Shown here piece by piece: positions 22,592 through 35,200 of a stretch of DNA of 64,000 nucleotides. Below the pieces are notes generated by a model, which had not been told where the DNA came from, did not search any database, and was given only the letters and a program-made list of their open reading frames with translations. The stretch spans positions 16,110,986-16,174,985 of the forward strand of contig CM042088.1 in the NCBI GenBank assembly GCA_023512835.1, written 5' to 3'. The translations under genes were made by a program, and so were the position numbers. The DNA is from Taxillus chinensis (lineage: Eukaryota > Streptophyta > Magnoliopsida > Santalales > Loranthaceae). Position 1 is the stretch's first letter, and the number at the start of each line of letters is the position of its first letter.

Positions 22592-23407
22592 ATGGATCTT
22601 TCTAGTATGAGTATCAAAACAGCTATACCAAGTTTTGATGGTACAAACTATCAGAGATGGAAGGGTAGGATGTTGAAGTATCTTGCTGCTCAAGGTATTT
22701 TTGTTTCTCAAGCAATATCTACCAAGTATACATGTCAGAAGAGCCCTGAAATCTGGAATGATGCTGATCGAAGAAGCTATGAGGCTGATGCTAAGGCACA
22801 ACATTTTATTGTGACTGCCTTATCTGAAAATGAGTATTCAAGGGTGTTGCAGTGTGAGACAGCCTTTGATATGTGGAACAAACTGAAGAGTGTTCATGAA
22901 GGTGACACTAAGGTCATAGAGGCGAAGTTACAGGTATACAAAGCTCAATATGAAGCTTTGAAGATGACAGAATCTGATCAGTTGGAAGACTTCTTTAACA
23001 GAGTGCATGACATAATCAACCTGTGCAGAGGGCATGGATATGAGATTAGTGACTCTGAAATTGTAAAGAAAATTTTGAGATCATTGCCAGCTGTGTACAA
23101 TCCCAAGGTGTCAGCTATAGAAGAAAGTGGACAATATGAGATCATGACATTGGATGGATTGAGAAGCACATTGGTTGCATATGAGATGAGGGTAGCAGGC
23201 TATGGTGAATCTTCCAAGAAAAAGAAAGAGGAGCCAGCAGAGATAGCTTTTCATGCCAAAAAGGGAAAAGCTAAACTTATCCAAGAAGATGCATCTACCA
23301 GTGGAGATGACACTGATAGAGAAGAGGAGTTGCTACAGGCTTTGCTATCTAGAAAATTCGAAAGAAGACAAGTCCGAAAAGCAAAGGAAAGGATAAGTCT
23401 ACCGTGA
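22592..23407 (+). CDS. TE3 copy 2 gag (N-terminal part, open)
   Basis: The best-preserved gag: about 270 residues open from ATG 22592 (MDLSSMSIKTAIPSFDGTNY). The UBN2/gag domain reads NYQRWKGRMLKYLAAQGIF, AFDMWNKLKSVHEGDTKV, LEDFFNRVHDIINLCRGHG, KILRSLPAVYNPKVSAIEE. The basic tail is shifted at 23359 (TTCGAAAG here, TTCAGAAAG in copies 1 and 3), so zinc knuckle 1 (CFNCGGRGHFAQEC, 23410-23451) is out of frame. A lost A in CAG explains it. Confidence 0.9.
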   Translation: MDLSSMSIKTAIPSFDGTNYQRWKGRMLKYLAAQGIFVSQAISTKYTCQKSPEIWNDADRRSYEADAKAQHFIVTALSENEYSRVLQCETAFDMWNKLKSVHEGDTKVIEAKLQVYKAQYEALKMTESDQLEDFFNRVHDIINLCRGHGYEISDSEIVKKILRSLPAVYNPKVSAIEESGQYEIMTLDGLRSTLVAYEMRVAGYGESSKKKKEEPAEIAFHAKKGKAKLIQEDASTSGDDTDREEELLQALLSRKFERRQVRKAKERISLP

Positions 23408-24525
23408 CATGCTTCAATTGTGGAGGCCGTGGACATTTTGCTCAAGAGTGTCCAAGTGAGAAGTTGGATACAAAGGAGAAAAATGTTAATGATGATCAGA
23501 TCAGAAAAAGAAGCCATATTTCCAGAGAAGAGCAAACAAACAAGAGAGGAAGAGCAACAAACTAAGAAACTATCTTAGTGCTTGTTTTGGATGATTCAAG
23601 TTCAACCGAGGAGGAGGCATCGAGATGCTATTGAAGAACAAGTATTTATGGTGTCCATGCAGCAACAGAGTCAGGAAGAAGATGAACCTTCACAAGAGGA
23701 AGACCGTGAAGAGGAAGAACTAGAGTATGACTTTGGAGAGGAACCGAATCGAGCTCGAAGAAGATTATTGAACAGAGGGCCACAATTAAATCTCTGAAGA
23801 AAGAGAAGAAAGTTGGTTGAAGTTCTTTTTGATGATTCCAGTGACTGTTGATGGAATCAAAAGTGAAGATTGAAGAGTATATCAAGACTGTAGATGATCT
23901 CACTAAAGAACTTGAATCAGGAAGATTAAATGCTTGAGCGATTGGAGGTCGAGATTTGTGAGCTTAGGATGCGGTTGCAAAAGAAAGAGTCTACAAATCC
24001 AGAAAGCTCAAAAGCAAGGGAAATTAGAATTGATGATCAAGAAGCCAAAATCAAAGGCAAATGCGGTGAAACCACTAGGCAGGTGTCAAAGCAAGTTGAA
24101 AAGCCAAAGACAATCGTGAATCAAGAGAAGACTACCATTGTTAATATGAGGCAAGCCCCGAACATGGAGTTCAAAGGATTAGAAGATTTGAAGGGTATTG
24201 TTTTAGTTGTGGGTTGCAAGGACACAAATCCGAGCAATGTAATAGAACCGGCAGAAAGCGAGGGCGTAGGTTCGGTTTGGCTTATATCTACTGCTACGGT
24301 GTGGTAAGAAGGGTCACATGGCTAGAAGATGCATGACCATTCTACTAGGACAGATCCCAAAGGAGCAACATCAACAAGCACAGAGAAAAGTACATAATGG
24401 AGTTGATGTTAAGGTCGTGAGAACTCAGCAGGTGACAAACATTATAAAACCTTCATCTAGCAAGATGGAGTACAGCCAAAAGAGAAAGCTAATGTAGGCG
24501 AGGTAGCATTAAAGGCAGATAGCAA
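23408..24525 (+). pseudogene. TE3 copy 2 gag C-terminal part: knuckles and coiled coil
   Basis: Zinc knuckle 1 at 23410-23451, an acidic linker (QEEDEPSQEEDREEEELEY) at 23650-23760, coiled coil around 23860-24060, zinc knuckle 2 (CFSCGLQGHKSEQC) at 24199-24240. Zinc knuckle 3 at 24292-24332 lacks one base (TGCTACGGTGTGG versus TGCTACAGGTGTGG in copy 3), again at CAG. Confidence 0.8.
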
Positions 24526-25760
24526 TGATACGACTTGGATACTAGACGGTGGTTGTACATCACACACATGACTGGGAATAGGAAGCTTCTAAATTTATCT
24601 ACAGAGAAGAACGTGGCACAGTCAAATTTGGTGACAATGGGTTACCGCAAATCGAGGGAAAGGAAAAGCAAAAATTAGAGGCAATCACCGTGCAAATCGG
24701 AAAATGTGTATCTGGTTGAAGGGTTAAGGCACAGTTTGTTGAGTGTCAGTCAACTATGTGATGATGGACATGATGTTATTTTTACTAACAAAAGCTGTCT
24801 AATCAAGAAGAAGGGATCGACAGATGTGATTGCTAGAGGCAAGAGGACAGGATGGAAACTTGTACCATATTCAAGGTACAAATGAAGAGACTTGCTTTTT
24901 TAGCAAAGCAGATGAGAATGAGCTATGGCATAGGAGATTAGGGCACCTAAATCAGAAGAATATGAGAGCCCTAGTAACTAATCGAGCGGTGGCAGATTTG
25001 CCTGATCTCCAGAGAGATAGAGATACGAGTGTGTGGCGTTTGTCAAGAAGGAAAGCAAACAAGTATAGTGCACAAACCGAAGGAGCACAACACTCAAGTT
25101 TGTTGAGTCTAATACACACTGATTTATGTGGACCTATGAGAACCAAAGGTACCAATGGCGAGAGGTACTTTATGTTATTAATTGATGACTTCAGGGATCG
25201 ACTACTATTATTCATCTCAAGCACAAGAGTGATGCATTCAAATGCTTCAAGGACTACAAGAAGAGAGTAGAAAATCAGCTTGGGGTTAAAATAAAAGCAT
25301 TGAGGTCGATCATGGTAGTGAGTTCACATCTGGAGAGTTTGAGGCTTATTTGGCAAAGTATGGAATTCTCCATCAAAAATCTAGCGTCGAACACCACAAG
25401 AAAATGGAGTGGTAGAAAGGAAAAACAGAAGCGGTTGTGGAAATGGCAAGAACTATGATGATAGATAATAATGTTCCACAAAGATTTTGGAAGGAGGCCA
25501 CACAGGTTGCGATATATATGCAAAACGAGAACCTTGTTAAGGTCTAATTCTACCAAGACTCCATATGAATTATGGTATGGGTATAAAGCAACAGTGAAAC
25601 ACTTCGAGTGTTTGGAAGCCCATGTTATATCAAGAGGAAGGATCCTATCGGCAAGTTTGATAAGAAAGCCGATAAAGGGATGTTTTTGGGTTACTCTTAC
25701 ACCAGAGAAGCATACAAGGTTTATAATTATAGGTTACGAAGTTGGTTGAGAGTTGTGATG
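24526..25760 (+). pseudogene. TE3 copy 2 protease and integrase
   Basis: Protease TWILDGGCTSH near 24531-24565 (Ser of DSG reads Gly because AGT is GGT). The integrase finger ELWHRRLGHLNQKNMRAL lies near 24920-24975; the CGVCQEGKQ half is frameshifted at 25027. The core Asp LIHTDLCGP is at about 25110-25140. RSDHGSEF is broken at 25303 (AGGTCGATC versus AGGTCAGATC in copy 1). The copia tail reaches 25750. Confidence 0.8.
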
Positions 25761-26900
25761 TGAAGGTTATGGAGATACAGAACTCCAGAAGAGACCACAA
25801 CAATAAAGGTTGATGATCCACTAGGAGAAGAAGCGAGTCTACCATGACTACTACCAATCAAGATAAGGAAGTGGCAAGCTTAGGCGGTGATAGTGATTCA
25901 GAGACGAAGGCGATACTACAAATCACAGCCTACTAGAAGAAAGAAGAGTTCAGCGAACTCTCAAGTGGTAGAGGCTGGTAGAACACAAATCATTGGTGAT
26001 GCCAATGCACCAGTGAGAACAAGAAGACAAATTCAAGCTACGGCTTTAATATCACAAGTTGAGCCTACATCTCGTTGGAGAGGCTCAAGATGATCCTTTT
26101 GGATCAAAGCTATGGATGAGGAGCTCGATCAAATTGAGAAAAACAACACATGGGAGCTAGTGGAAAGACCTAAGAACAAAAATGTGATTGGTCGCAAATG
26201 GGTCTACAAAACAAAATGAATGAGGATGGCAAAATCATTCGAAATAAAGCACGACTAGTCCAGTAAGGTTATTCACGGGTGGAAGGAGTTGACTTTGATG
26301 AAACTTTTGCCCCTGTTGCAAGGCTAGAAAGTGTTCGAATGTTTTTGGCGATTCTTTGCACATCTAAAATATAAGATTTTTCGGATGGATGTGAAGTCAG
26401 CCTTCTTGAATGGAGATCTTGAAGAAGAAGTTTATATGGAACAGCCGGATGGTTTCATACTTGGAGATGATGAAACCAAGGTATGCAAGTTGAAGAAAGC
26501 TCTGTATGGCTTGGAACAGGCACCACGAGCTTGGTATTCAAGGCTGGATAAGTATCTTGGAAGACTTCGGTTCAAGAAAGGAACAATGGACAGCAACTTG
26601 TATATCAGGAAGAGTGATAGAGGCCAGCTAGTAATCATTGTATATGTGGATGATATAATATTTGCCAGGGACGGTGAAGATATGTGCAAGCGGTTTTCGG
26701 ATTAATGCGGGCAGAATTTGAGATGTCTATGATAGGAGAGCTATCATACTTTTTGGGTCTGCAAGTTGAACAGAGAAAGAATGGCATATTCTTATCACAG
26801 GCAAAGTACACTAGAGACATGCTTGATGAAGTTTGGAATGGGTGATTGTAAGCCCATTTCTACCCCTATGGAGGTAGGTGTCGATTTCTAAGGATGAAGA
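25761..26900 (+). pseudogene. TE3 copy 2 reverse transcriptase
   Basis: The linker is broken near 25905. RVT_2 blocks [38 protein letters not shown] follow. 26331-26705 is open with [40 protein letters not shown] and the catalytic VYVDDIIFA (about 26640-26665). The Lys of GLKQAPRAW is Glu in this copy. Confidence 0.85.
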
Positions 26901-27563
26901 TGGTCCAAGTGTGGAACAAGCTCTATAGGAGCATGATCGGTAGTTTATTATACTTGACAGCCACACGACCAGATATTATGCGGGCGGTTTGTCTTGTGGC
27001 ACGATATCAAGCTAATCCAAAAGAGTCACATATGACTGCAGTGAAGCGGGATTATGGGCTTTGGTATCCAGAAAATGCAGATTTGACTTTGGTTGCTTAC
27101 GGTGATGCTGATTGGGCAGGTTGCCAGAGATGATAGAAAGTCCACCTCCTGGTGGAGCATTCTTTTTGGGCAACAGATGTGTTTCCTGGCTCGGTAAGAA
27201 ACAGGAGAGTGTGTCTTTGAGTACTACGAGAGGCAGAATATATAGCGGTAGCTTCAAGATGCACTCAGGTAATCTGGATGAAGAGACGGCTTAGAGACTT
27301 GATTAAGGGAGTTACGAGCACAACTGTGATAAAATGTGACAATCAAAGTGCCATAAATCCGAGTAAGAATAGTGTTCATCATTCCAGGTGTAAGCACATC
27401 GACATCAGGTATCATTTTCCGAGAGAAAAAGTGGAGAGGAAGATTATTCAGTTGGACTTTGTAGTCGGCAAGCAACAAATAGCCGACATATTTACTAAGC
27501 CTCTCGCCACGAGAATTGTTTGAGCAACATCGAGCTAGCCTCGGTGTGTATCCCTCTCATTGA
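26901..27563 (+). pseudogene. TE3 copy 2 RNase H, to pol stop
   Basis: MIGSLLYLTATRPDIM, LTLVAYGDADWAGC (catalytic Asp), then a break near 27125. KCDNQSAINPSKNSVHHSRCKHID is open, followed by KQQIADIFTKPL. TGA at 27561-27563. Confidence 0.85.
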
Positions 27564-28057
27564 GGGAGTAGGATCACCCCAGATACCCTCCAGGTTCCTG
27601 TGAGAACCCCTAGTTCTTTCAAGTAGTATCTACTTTGCGAGAGGATGTGTTGTGCGACGCCCTGTTTCAATTCTTTGGAATTGTTGTCAAAGGGGGAGAG
27701 ATGTTCCAGAAAGAGGGAGAGATGTCCTCGACGGGGGGAGTTAACCTTCTATCGGGGAGTTGTTTCCAGGGAGGAGAACCATCATTAATTATACCATCAT
27801 TAATTATCATCTGACGGAGGAAGGAAGGTCTGCAGCAAAGTAGAGTGCAAGATTAATATGAGAAGTCATATATAGGGGGAGTGTGTGTATGATGACTGCA
27901 CACAGGAATTGTTTTTTGCAGGAGGTGTAATATAATATTGAAGGGGATTTCCGATTGCGAGTCTATGTTATGTGTAGTTCAACAGGTTACAGCAGAGTTG
28001 AACCCATTATGACCCATTATGGTTGCTGTGGTTGCCAACAATTCCAAAGGGGGAGAT
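27564..28057 (+). other. TE3 copy 2 3' untranslated region and PPT
   Basis: Same layout as copy 1. PPT AAAGGGGGAGAT at 28046-28057 directly precedes LTR 3; extra purine tracts at about 27690-27740. Confidence 0.78.
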
Positions 28058-29660
28058 TGTTATTCCCAATGTGAGTTGTTGAGAGTTGGCATGCTGATTG
28101 TGTTGTCATTGTTGTCAACCTTGTGATTGCACCATATGAAAGAAAGAGGAGGTCCAGAGAAGCAGATATTATCACATGCAAAAATAGTATTTTAATGATG
28201 TTTGGAGCTACAATCAATATTGCGTGCAGAAGGCATTATTGATCTATAGTTTATGGGGGACTCACTAGAGAAATTGGAGCACATTTGGCTCGCACGTGAA
28301 AAGCCCATATCACGTGCAAAGGCAATTCTTGTCCAATTGCTCTGAAATTTTGAGGACATGTTTATGGCCTAATTTTGAGCCAATTGGGCTCGCACGTGAA
28401 AAGCCCATATCACGTGCAAAGGCAATTCTTGTCCGATTGCTCTGAAATTTTGAGGACATGTTTATGACATTATTTGGAGCAACTTTTGTTCTGCACGTGA
28501 AAAAGTTTGAGACCTTCTTCTAGGTCAAAATAGCCATCTAAAGTGATATCGTGTGCAAATAGGATGATGTGTGCAGGCTTATTTTTGGCTCAGAATTTCA
28601 CCATTTTTTAGGGGTGGATAGAGGACTTAAGGATCTACATCTTTGCTTTTGACTTCAAGTGAATTTGAGCTCTGTGGAGAAAGTTATGGTCAATATACCG
28701 ACATTAGCACATGCAGATCGAGTTCGCCAGGTGTATGGCCGAGATCCTGTTGATTAAGGTGAGCTTGATCCAATGGTTAAGATTATTTCATTTAAATAAG
28801 TTTGATCCTATGGATAATATTATATTCAAGATTAGATCAATAGTGGAGATTTGGCTGCTGGATTAGGTTAAGAGAGAGGCTTTAACCTAGATCCAAGGGT
28901 GGAAATTAACTCAAAGAAAGAGATCAATGGTCAGGAGCTGGTCGTGATTATATGGGAGGAGATTAGGGTAATATGGTGATATATATACCATGATTTTCGT
29001 CCTATCTTGTGTGGGTTTTTGGAGAGATAGCTCCAGAGCAAATTTTATTGATTATATTTGAGAAAAAGAGAGCTATAGTGGATTGTGAATCAACCGAAGA
29101 TCAAGATCCAGTTACAAGGAGCGTGTTCGATCATTCAAGAGGTCGAAGGAAGAACCCTAGAGTTAAAGGGTTAGTCTACAACAACAAGAGCTTCTTATTT
29201 TGATTTCTCACAAGTTGGTGATCAAAATCAACTTACATTTTGGTTGTTTAGGTCATGAAATTTGAGAAATCAATTTGTTATGATTGTAAGGCTGGAATCG
29301 GTGTGATTCAGTCATTGTTTTGATTGTGAGAAGATTGTAATTGGGTAGTGAACCCAAGGGCAGAGACCCTAAACTTGTATCGAGGCGGTGAGCCTTGGGT
29401 AGTAGTGTCTTATCCTAAATCGCATAGTGAAGATTCTGTGGTTAGCAAATTGCTAATCACGCCGTGGACGTAGCTCTACACATTGTAGGATGAACCACGT
29501 AATTGTTGTGTGCCTTGTCTTTGTTGTTTCTTTTTATTTGGCATACGAACACGAAAATTGAGTTGACTAAAGAGATCATCAGGGGTAAATAAGAAAAGGG
29601 GTAAAAATTAAATTGATACACCGATTCACCCCCGCTCTCGGTGCATGTATGGGAATATCA
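28058..29660 (+). repeat. TE3 LTR 3
   Basis: 1603 bp, TGTTATTCCC to GGGAATATCA; same CACGTG cassette and TATA box as LTR 1. Confidence 0.93.
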
Positions 29661-29662
29661 AT

Positions 29663-29673
29663 TGGTATCGAGC
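29663..29673 (+). promoter_or_regulatory. TE3 PBS, copy 3
   Basis: TGGTATCGAGC; same missing A in CAG as copy 1. Confidence 0.85.
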
Positions 29674-29745
29674 AAGGTGAAACCTGATAGGCTTGACAGC
29701 CTGGTTTAGATCAAGACAAGAGGTGTTTGTTTTTATTCTTAGGTG

Positions 29746-30790
29746 ATGGATCTTTCTAGTATGAGTATCAGAACAGCTATACCAAGTTTTGATGGTACAA
29801 ACTATCAGAGATGGAAGGGTAGGATGTTGAAGTATCTTGCTGCTCAAGGTATTTTTGTTTCTCAAGCAATATCTACCAAGTATACATGTCGAAGAGCCCT
29901 GGAATTGGAATGATGCCGATCGAAGAAGCTATGAGGCTGATGCTAAGGCACAACATTTTATTGTGACTGCCTTATCCGAAAATGAGTATTCAAGGGTGTT
30001 GCGGTGTGAGACGGCCTTTGATATGTGGAACAAACTGAAGAGTGTTCATGAAGGTGACACTAAGGTCATAGAGGCGAAGTTACAGGTATACAAAGCTCAA
30101 TATGAAGCTTTGAAGATGACAGAATCTGATCAGTTGGAAGACTTCTTTAACAGAGTGCATGACATAATCAACCTGTGCAGAGGGCATGGATATGAGATTA
30201 GTGACTCTGAAATTGTAAAGAAAATTTTGAGATCATTGCCAGCTGTGTACAATCCCAAGGTGTCAGCTATAGAAGAAAGTGGACAATATGAGATCATGAC
30301 ATTGGATGGATTGAGAAGCACATTGGTTGCATATGAGATGAGGGTAGCAGGCTATGGTGAATCTTCCAAGAAAAAGAAAGAGGAGCCAGCAGAGATAGCT
30401 TTTCATGCCAAAAAGGGAAAAGCTAAACTTATCCAAGAAGATGCATCTACCAGTGGAGATGACACTGATAGAGAAGAGGAGTTGCTACAGGCTTTGCTAT
30501 CTAGAAAATTCAGAAAGAAGACAAGTCTGAAAAGCAAAGGAAAGGATAAGTCTACCGTGACATGCTTCAATTGTGGAGGCCGTGGACATTTTGCTCAAGA
30601 GTGTCCAAGTGAGAAGTTGGATACAAAGGAGAAAAATGTTAATGATGATCAGTACAGAAAAAGAAGCCATATTTCCAGAAGAAGAGCAAACAAACAAAGA
30701 AAGCGAAGCCTGAACAAACTAAGAAACTATCTTAGTGCTGTTTTGGATGATTCAAGTTCAACCGAGGAGGAGGCATCGAGTGCTTATTGA
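29746..30790 (+). CDS. TE3 copy 3 gag (N-terminal part with zinc knuckle 1)
   Basis: ATG at 29746 as in the other copies. One frame change near 29890-29905 (ATGTCGAAGAG versus ATGTCAGAAGAG in copy 2), then open for nearly 300 residues to 30790: UBN2 domain, basic tail KFRKKTSLKSKGKDKS and intact CCHC knuckle CFNCGGRGHFAQEC at 30563-30604. This is the longest open frame of the array (317 aa from 29837). It packages element RNA in virus-like particles. Confidence 0.9.
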
Positions 30791-31640
30791 AGAACAAGTA
30801 TTTATGGTGTCCATGCAGCAACAGAGTCAGGAAGAAGATGAACCTTCACAAGAGGAAGACTGTGAAGAGGAAGAACTAGAGTATGACTTTGGAGAGGAAC
30901 TGAATCGAGCTCTGAAGAAGATTATTGAACAGAGGGCCACAATTAAATCTCTGAAGAAAGAGAAGAAAGTCACAGTTCTTTTTGATGATTCCAGAGATTG
31001 TTGATGGAATCAAAAGTGAAGATTGAAGAGTATATCAAGACCTGAGATGATCTCACTAAAGAACTTGAATCAGGAAGATTAAATGCTTGAGCAGTTGGAG
31101 GTCGAGATTTGTGAGCTTAGGATGCAGTTGCAAAAGAAAGAGTCTACAAATCCAGAAAGCTCAAAAGCAAGGGAAATTAGAATTGATGATCAAGAAGCCA
31201 AAATCAAAGGCAAATGCGGTGAAACCACTAGGCAGGTGTCAAAGCAAGTTGAAAAGCCAAAGACAACTGTGAATCGAAGAAGACTACCATTGTTAATATG
31301 AGGCAAGCCCCGAACATGGAGTTCAAAGGATTAGAAGATTTGAAGGGTATTGTTTTAGTTGTGGGTTGCAAGGACACAAATCTGAGCAATGTAATAGAAC
31401 CCGGCAGAGCAGAGGGCGTAGGTTCAGTTTGGCTTATATCTACTGCTACAGGTGTGGTAAGAAGGGTCACATGGCTAGAAGATGCATGACCATTCTACTA
31501 GGACAGATCCCAAAGGAGCAACATCAACAAGCACAGAGAAAAGTACATAATGGAGTTGATGTTAAGGTCGTGAGAACTCAAAGGTGACAAACATTATAAA
31601 ACCTTCATCTAGCAAGATGGAGTACGAGCCAAAAGAGAAA
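30791..31640 (+). pseudogene. TE3 copy 3 gag C-terminal part: coiled coil, zinc knuckles 2 and 3
   Basis: An acidic segment EEDEPSQEEDCEEEELEYDF, then KKIIEQRATIKSLKKEKK and the coiled coil (31000-31200). Two further intact knuckles: CFSCGLQGHKSEQC at 31351-31392 and CYRCGKKGHMARRC at 31444-31485. With the one at 30563 this gives three CCHC knuckles in one polyprotein. Frame breaks near 30970, 31040 and 31275. Confidence 0.82.
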
Positions 31641-32940
31641 GCTAATGTAGCCGAGGTAGCATTAAAGGCAGATAGCAATGATACGACTTGGATACTAGAC
31701 AGTGGTTGTACATCACACATGACTGGAATAGGAAGCTTCTAAATTTATCTACAGAGAAGAGCAGTGGCACAGTCAAATTTGGTGACAATGGGTTACTGCA
31801 AATCAGAGGGAAAGGAAAAGCAAAAATTAGAGGCAATCAGCTGCAGTCAGAAAATGTGTATCTGGTTGAAGGGTTAAGGCACAGTTTGTTGAGTGTCAGT
31901 CAACTATGTGATGATGGACATGATGTTATTTTTACTAACAAAAGCTGTCTAATCAAGAAGAAGGGATCGACAGATGTGATTGCTAGAGGCAAGAGGACAG
32001 ATGGAAACTTGTACCATATTCAAGGTACAAATGAAGAGACTTGGCTGTTTTAGCAAAGCAGATGAGAATGAGCTATGGCATAGGAGATTAGGGCACCTAA
32101 ATCAGAAGAATATGAGAGCCCTAGTAACTAATCAGGCAGTGGCAGATTTGCCTGATCTCCAGAGAGATAGAGATACAGTGTGTGGCGTTTGTCAAGAAGG
32201 AAAGCAAACAAGTATAGTGCACAAACCGAAGGAGCACAACAGCTCAAGTTTGCTTGAGTCTAATACACACCGATTTATGTGGACCTATGAGAACCAAAGG
32301 TACCAATGGCGAGAGGTACTTTATGTTATTAATTGATGACTTCATGAAGCGACTACTATTATTCATCTCAAGCACAAGAGTGATGCATTCAAATGCTTCA
32401 AGGACTACAAGAAGAGAGTAGAAAATCAGCTTGGGGTTAAAATAAAAGCATTGAGGTCGATCATGGTAGTGAGTTCACATCTGGAGAGTTTGAGGCTTAT
32501 TTGGCAAAGTATGGAATTCTCCATCAAAAATCTAGCGTCGAACACCACAAAGAAATGGAGTGGTAGAAAGGAAAAACAGAAGCGAGTTGTGGAAATGGCA
32601 AGAACTATGATGATAGATAATAATGTTCCACAAAGATTTTGGAAGGAGGCCACACGAGTTGCGGTATATATGCAAAACGGAACCTTGTTAAGGTCTAATT
32701 CTACCAAGACTCCATATGAATTATGGTATGGGTATAAAGCAACAATGGAAACACTTCAGAGTGTTTGGAAGCCCATGTTATATCAAGAGGAAGGATCCTA
32801 TCGGCAAGTTTGATAAGAAAGCCGATAAAGGGATGTTTTTGGGTTACTCTTACACCAAAGCATACAAGGTTTATAATTATAGGTTACGAAGTTGGTTGAG
32901 AGTTGTGATGTGAAGGTTATGGAGATACAGAACTCAAGAG
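31641..32940 (+). pseudogene. TE3 copy 3 protease and integrase
   Basis: The protease motif LDSGCTSHMT is intact near 31694-31724 (catalytic DSG), followed after one break by VKFGDNGLLQIRGKGKAKI and LVEGLRHSLLSVSQL. Integrase finger ELWHRRLGHLNQKNMRAL ... CGVCQEGKQ spans 32068-32210. Core HTDLCGP (about 32265-32285), IKALRSDHG broken at 32457, NGVVERKNR broken near 32550. The tail MFLGYSYTKAYKVYNYRL is at 32830-32890. Confidence 0.85.
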
Positions 32941-33870
32941 AGACCACAACAATAAAGGTTGATGATCCACTAGGAGAAGAAGCAGAGTCTACCATGACTA
33001 CTACCAATCAAGATAAGGAAGTGGCGAGGCTTAGGCGGTGATAGTGATTCAGAGACAGGCCGATACTACGGAATCACGATCTACTAGAAGAAAGAAGAGT
33101 TCAGCGAACTCTCAAGTGGTAGAGGCTGGTAGAACACAAATCATTGGTGATGCCAATGCACCAGGTGAGAACAAGAAGACAAATTCAAGCTACGGCTTTA
33201 ATATCACAAGTTGAGCCTACATCTGTTGGAGAGGCTCAAGATGATCCTTTTTGGATCAAAGCTATGGATGAGGAGCTCGATCAAATTGAGAAAAACAACA
33301 CATGGGAGCTAGTGGAAAGACCTAAGAACAAAAATGTGATTGGTCGCAAATGGGTCTACGAAACAAAATGAATGAGGATGGCAAAATCATTCGAAATAAA
33401 GCACGACTAGTCTCAGAAGGTTATTCACAAGTGGAAGGAGTTGACTTTGATGAAACTTTTGCCCCTGTTGCAAGGCTAGAAAGTGTTCGAATGTTTTTGG
33501 CGATTCTTGCACATCTAAAATATAAGATTTTTCGGATGGATGTGAAGTCAGCCTTCTTGAATGGAGATCTTGAAGAAGAAGTTTATATGGAACAGCCGGA
33601 TGGTTTCATACTTGGAGATGATGAAACCAAGGTATGCAGGTTGAAGAAAGCTCGTATGGCTTGAAACAGGCACCACGAGCTTGGTATTCAAGGCTGGATA
33701 AGTATCTTGGAAGACTTCGGTTCAAGAAAGGAACAGTGGACAGCAACTTGTATATCAGGAAGAGTGATAGAGGCCAGCTAGTAATCATTGTATATGTGGA
33801 TGATATAATATTTGCCAGGATGGTGAAGATATGTGCAAGCGCTTTTCGGATTAATGCGGGCAGAATTTGA
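32941..33870 (+). pseudogene. TE3 copy 3 linker and reverse transcriptase
   Basis: 33144-33371 is open through DDPFWIKAMDEELDQIEKN to [12 protein letters not shown]. 33350-33664 covers [47 protein letters not shown]. 33634-33870 covers [18 protein letters not shown] and the catalytic IVYVDDIIFA. Frame changes near 33365, 33653 and 33830. Confidence 0.86.
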
Positions 33871-34705
33871 GATGTCTATGATAGGAGAGCTATCATACTT
33901 TTTGGGTCTGCAAGTTGAACAGAGAAAGAATGGCATATTCTTATCACAGGCAAAGTACACTAGAGACATGCTGATGAAGTTTGGAATGGGTGATTGTAAG
34001 CCCATTTCTACCCCTATGGAGGTAGGTGTCAGATTTCTAAGGATGAAGATGGTCCAAGTGTGGACAGAGCTCTATAGGAGCATGATCGGTAGTTTATTAT
34101 ACTTGACAGCCACACGACCAGATATTATGCGAGCAGTTTGTCTTGTGGCACGATATCAAGCTAATCCAAAAGAGTCACATATGACTGCAGTGAAGCGGGA
34201 TTATGGGCTTTGGTATCCAGAAAAATGCAGATTTGACTTTGGTTGCTTACGGTGATGCGATTGGGCAGGTTGCGAGATGATAGAAAGTCCACCTCCGGTG
34301 GAGCATTCTTTTTGGGCAACAGATGTGTTTCCTGGCTCGAAGAAACAGGAGAGTGTGTCTTTGAGTACTACGGAGGCAGAATATATAGCGAGTGCTTCAA
34401 CATGCACTCAGGTAATCTGGATGAAGAGACAACTTAGAGACTTGATTAAGGGAGTTACGGGCACAACTGTGATAAAATGTGACAATCAAAGTGCCATAAA
34501 TCTGAGTAAGAATAGTGTTCATCATTCCAGGTGTAAGCACATCGACATCAGGTATCATTTTCTGAGAGAAAAAGTGGAGAGGAAGATTATTCAGTTGGAC
34601 TTTGTAGTCAGCAAGCAACAAATAGCTGACATATTTACTAAGCCTCCGCCACGAGAATTGTTTGAGCAACATCGAGCTAGCCTCGGTGTGTATCCCTCTC
34701 ATTGA
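33871..34705 (+). CDS. TE3 copy 3 RT thumb and RNase H, to pol stop
   Basis: 33833-34255 is open with MSMIGELSYFLGLQVEQ, MIGSLLYLTATRPDIM. After a break near 34255, 34277-34705 is open with SLSTTEAEYIA (catalytic Glu), KCDNQSAINLSKN (Asp), RCKHIDIRYHFLRE and QQIADIFTKP to the natural stop. The DADWAGC Asp block sits on the break (34250-34275: GATGCGATTGGG here versus GATGCTGATTGGG in copy 2). Confidence 0.86.
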
Positions 34706-35200
34706 GGGAGTAGGATCACCCCAGATACCCTCCAGGTTCCTGTGAGAACCCCTAGTTCTTTCGGTAGTATCTACTTTGCGAGAGGATGTGTTGTACTGAC
34801 GCCCTGTTTCAATTCTTTGGAATTGTTGTCAAAGGGGGAGAGATGTTCCAGAAAGAGGGAGAGATGTCCTCGACAGGGGGAGTTAACCTTCTATCAGGGG
34901 AGTTGTTTCCAGGAGGAGAACCATCATTAATTATACCATCATTAATTATCATCGACGGAGGAAGGAAGGTCTGAACGAAAGTAGAGTGCGAGATTAATAT
35001 GAGAAGTCATATATAGGGGGGAGTGTGTGTATGATGACTGCACACAGGAATTGTTTTTTTGCAGGAGGTGTAATATAATATTGAAGGGGATTTCCGATTG
35101 CGAGTCTATGTTATGTGTAGTTCAACAGGTTACAGCAGAGTTGAACCCATTATGACCCATTATGGTTGCTGTGGTTGCCAACAATTCCAAAGGGGGAGAT
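34706..35200 (+). other. TE3 copy 3 3' untranslated region and PPT
   Basis: Same as copies 1 and 2; PPT AAAGGGGGAGAT at 35189-35200 next to LTR 4. Confidence 0.78.
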
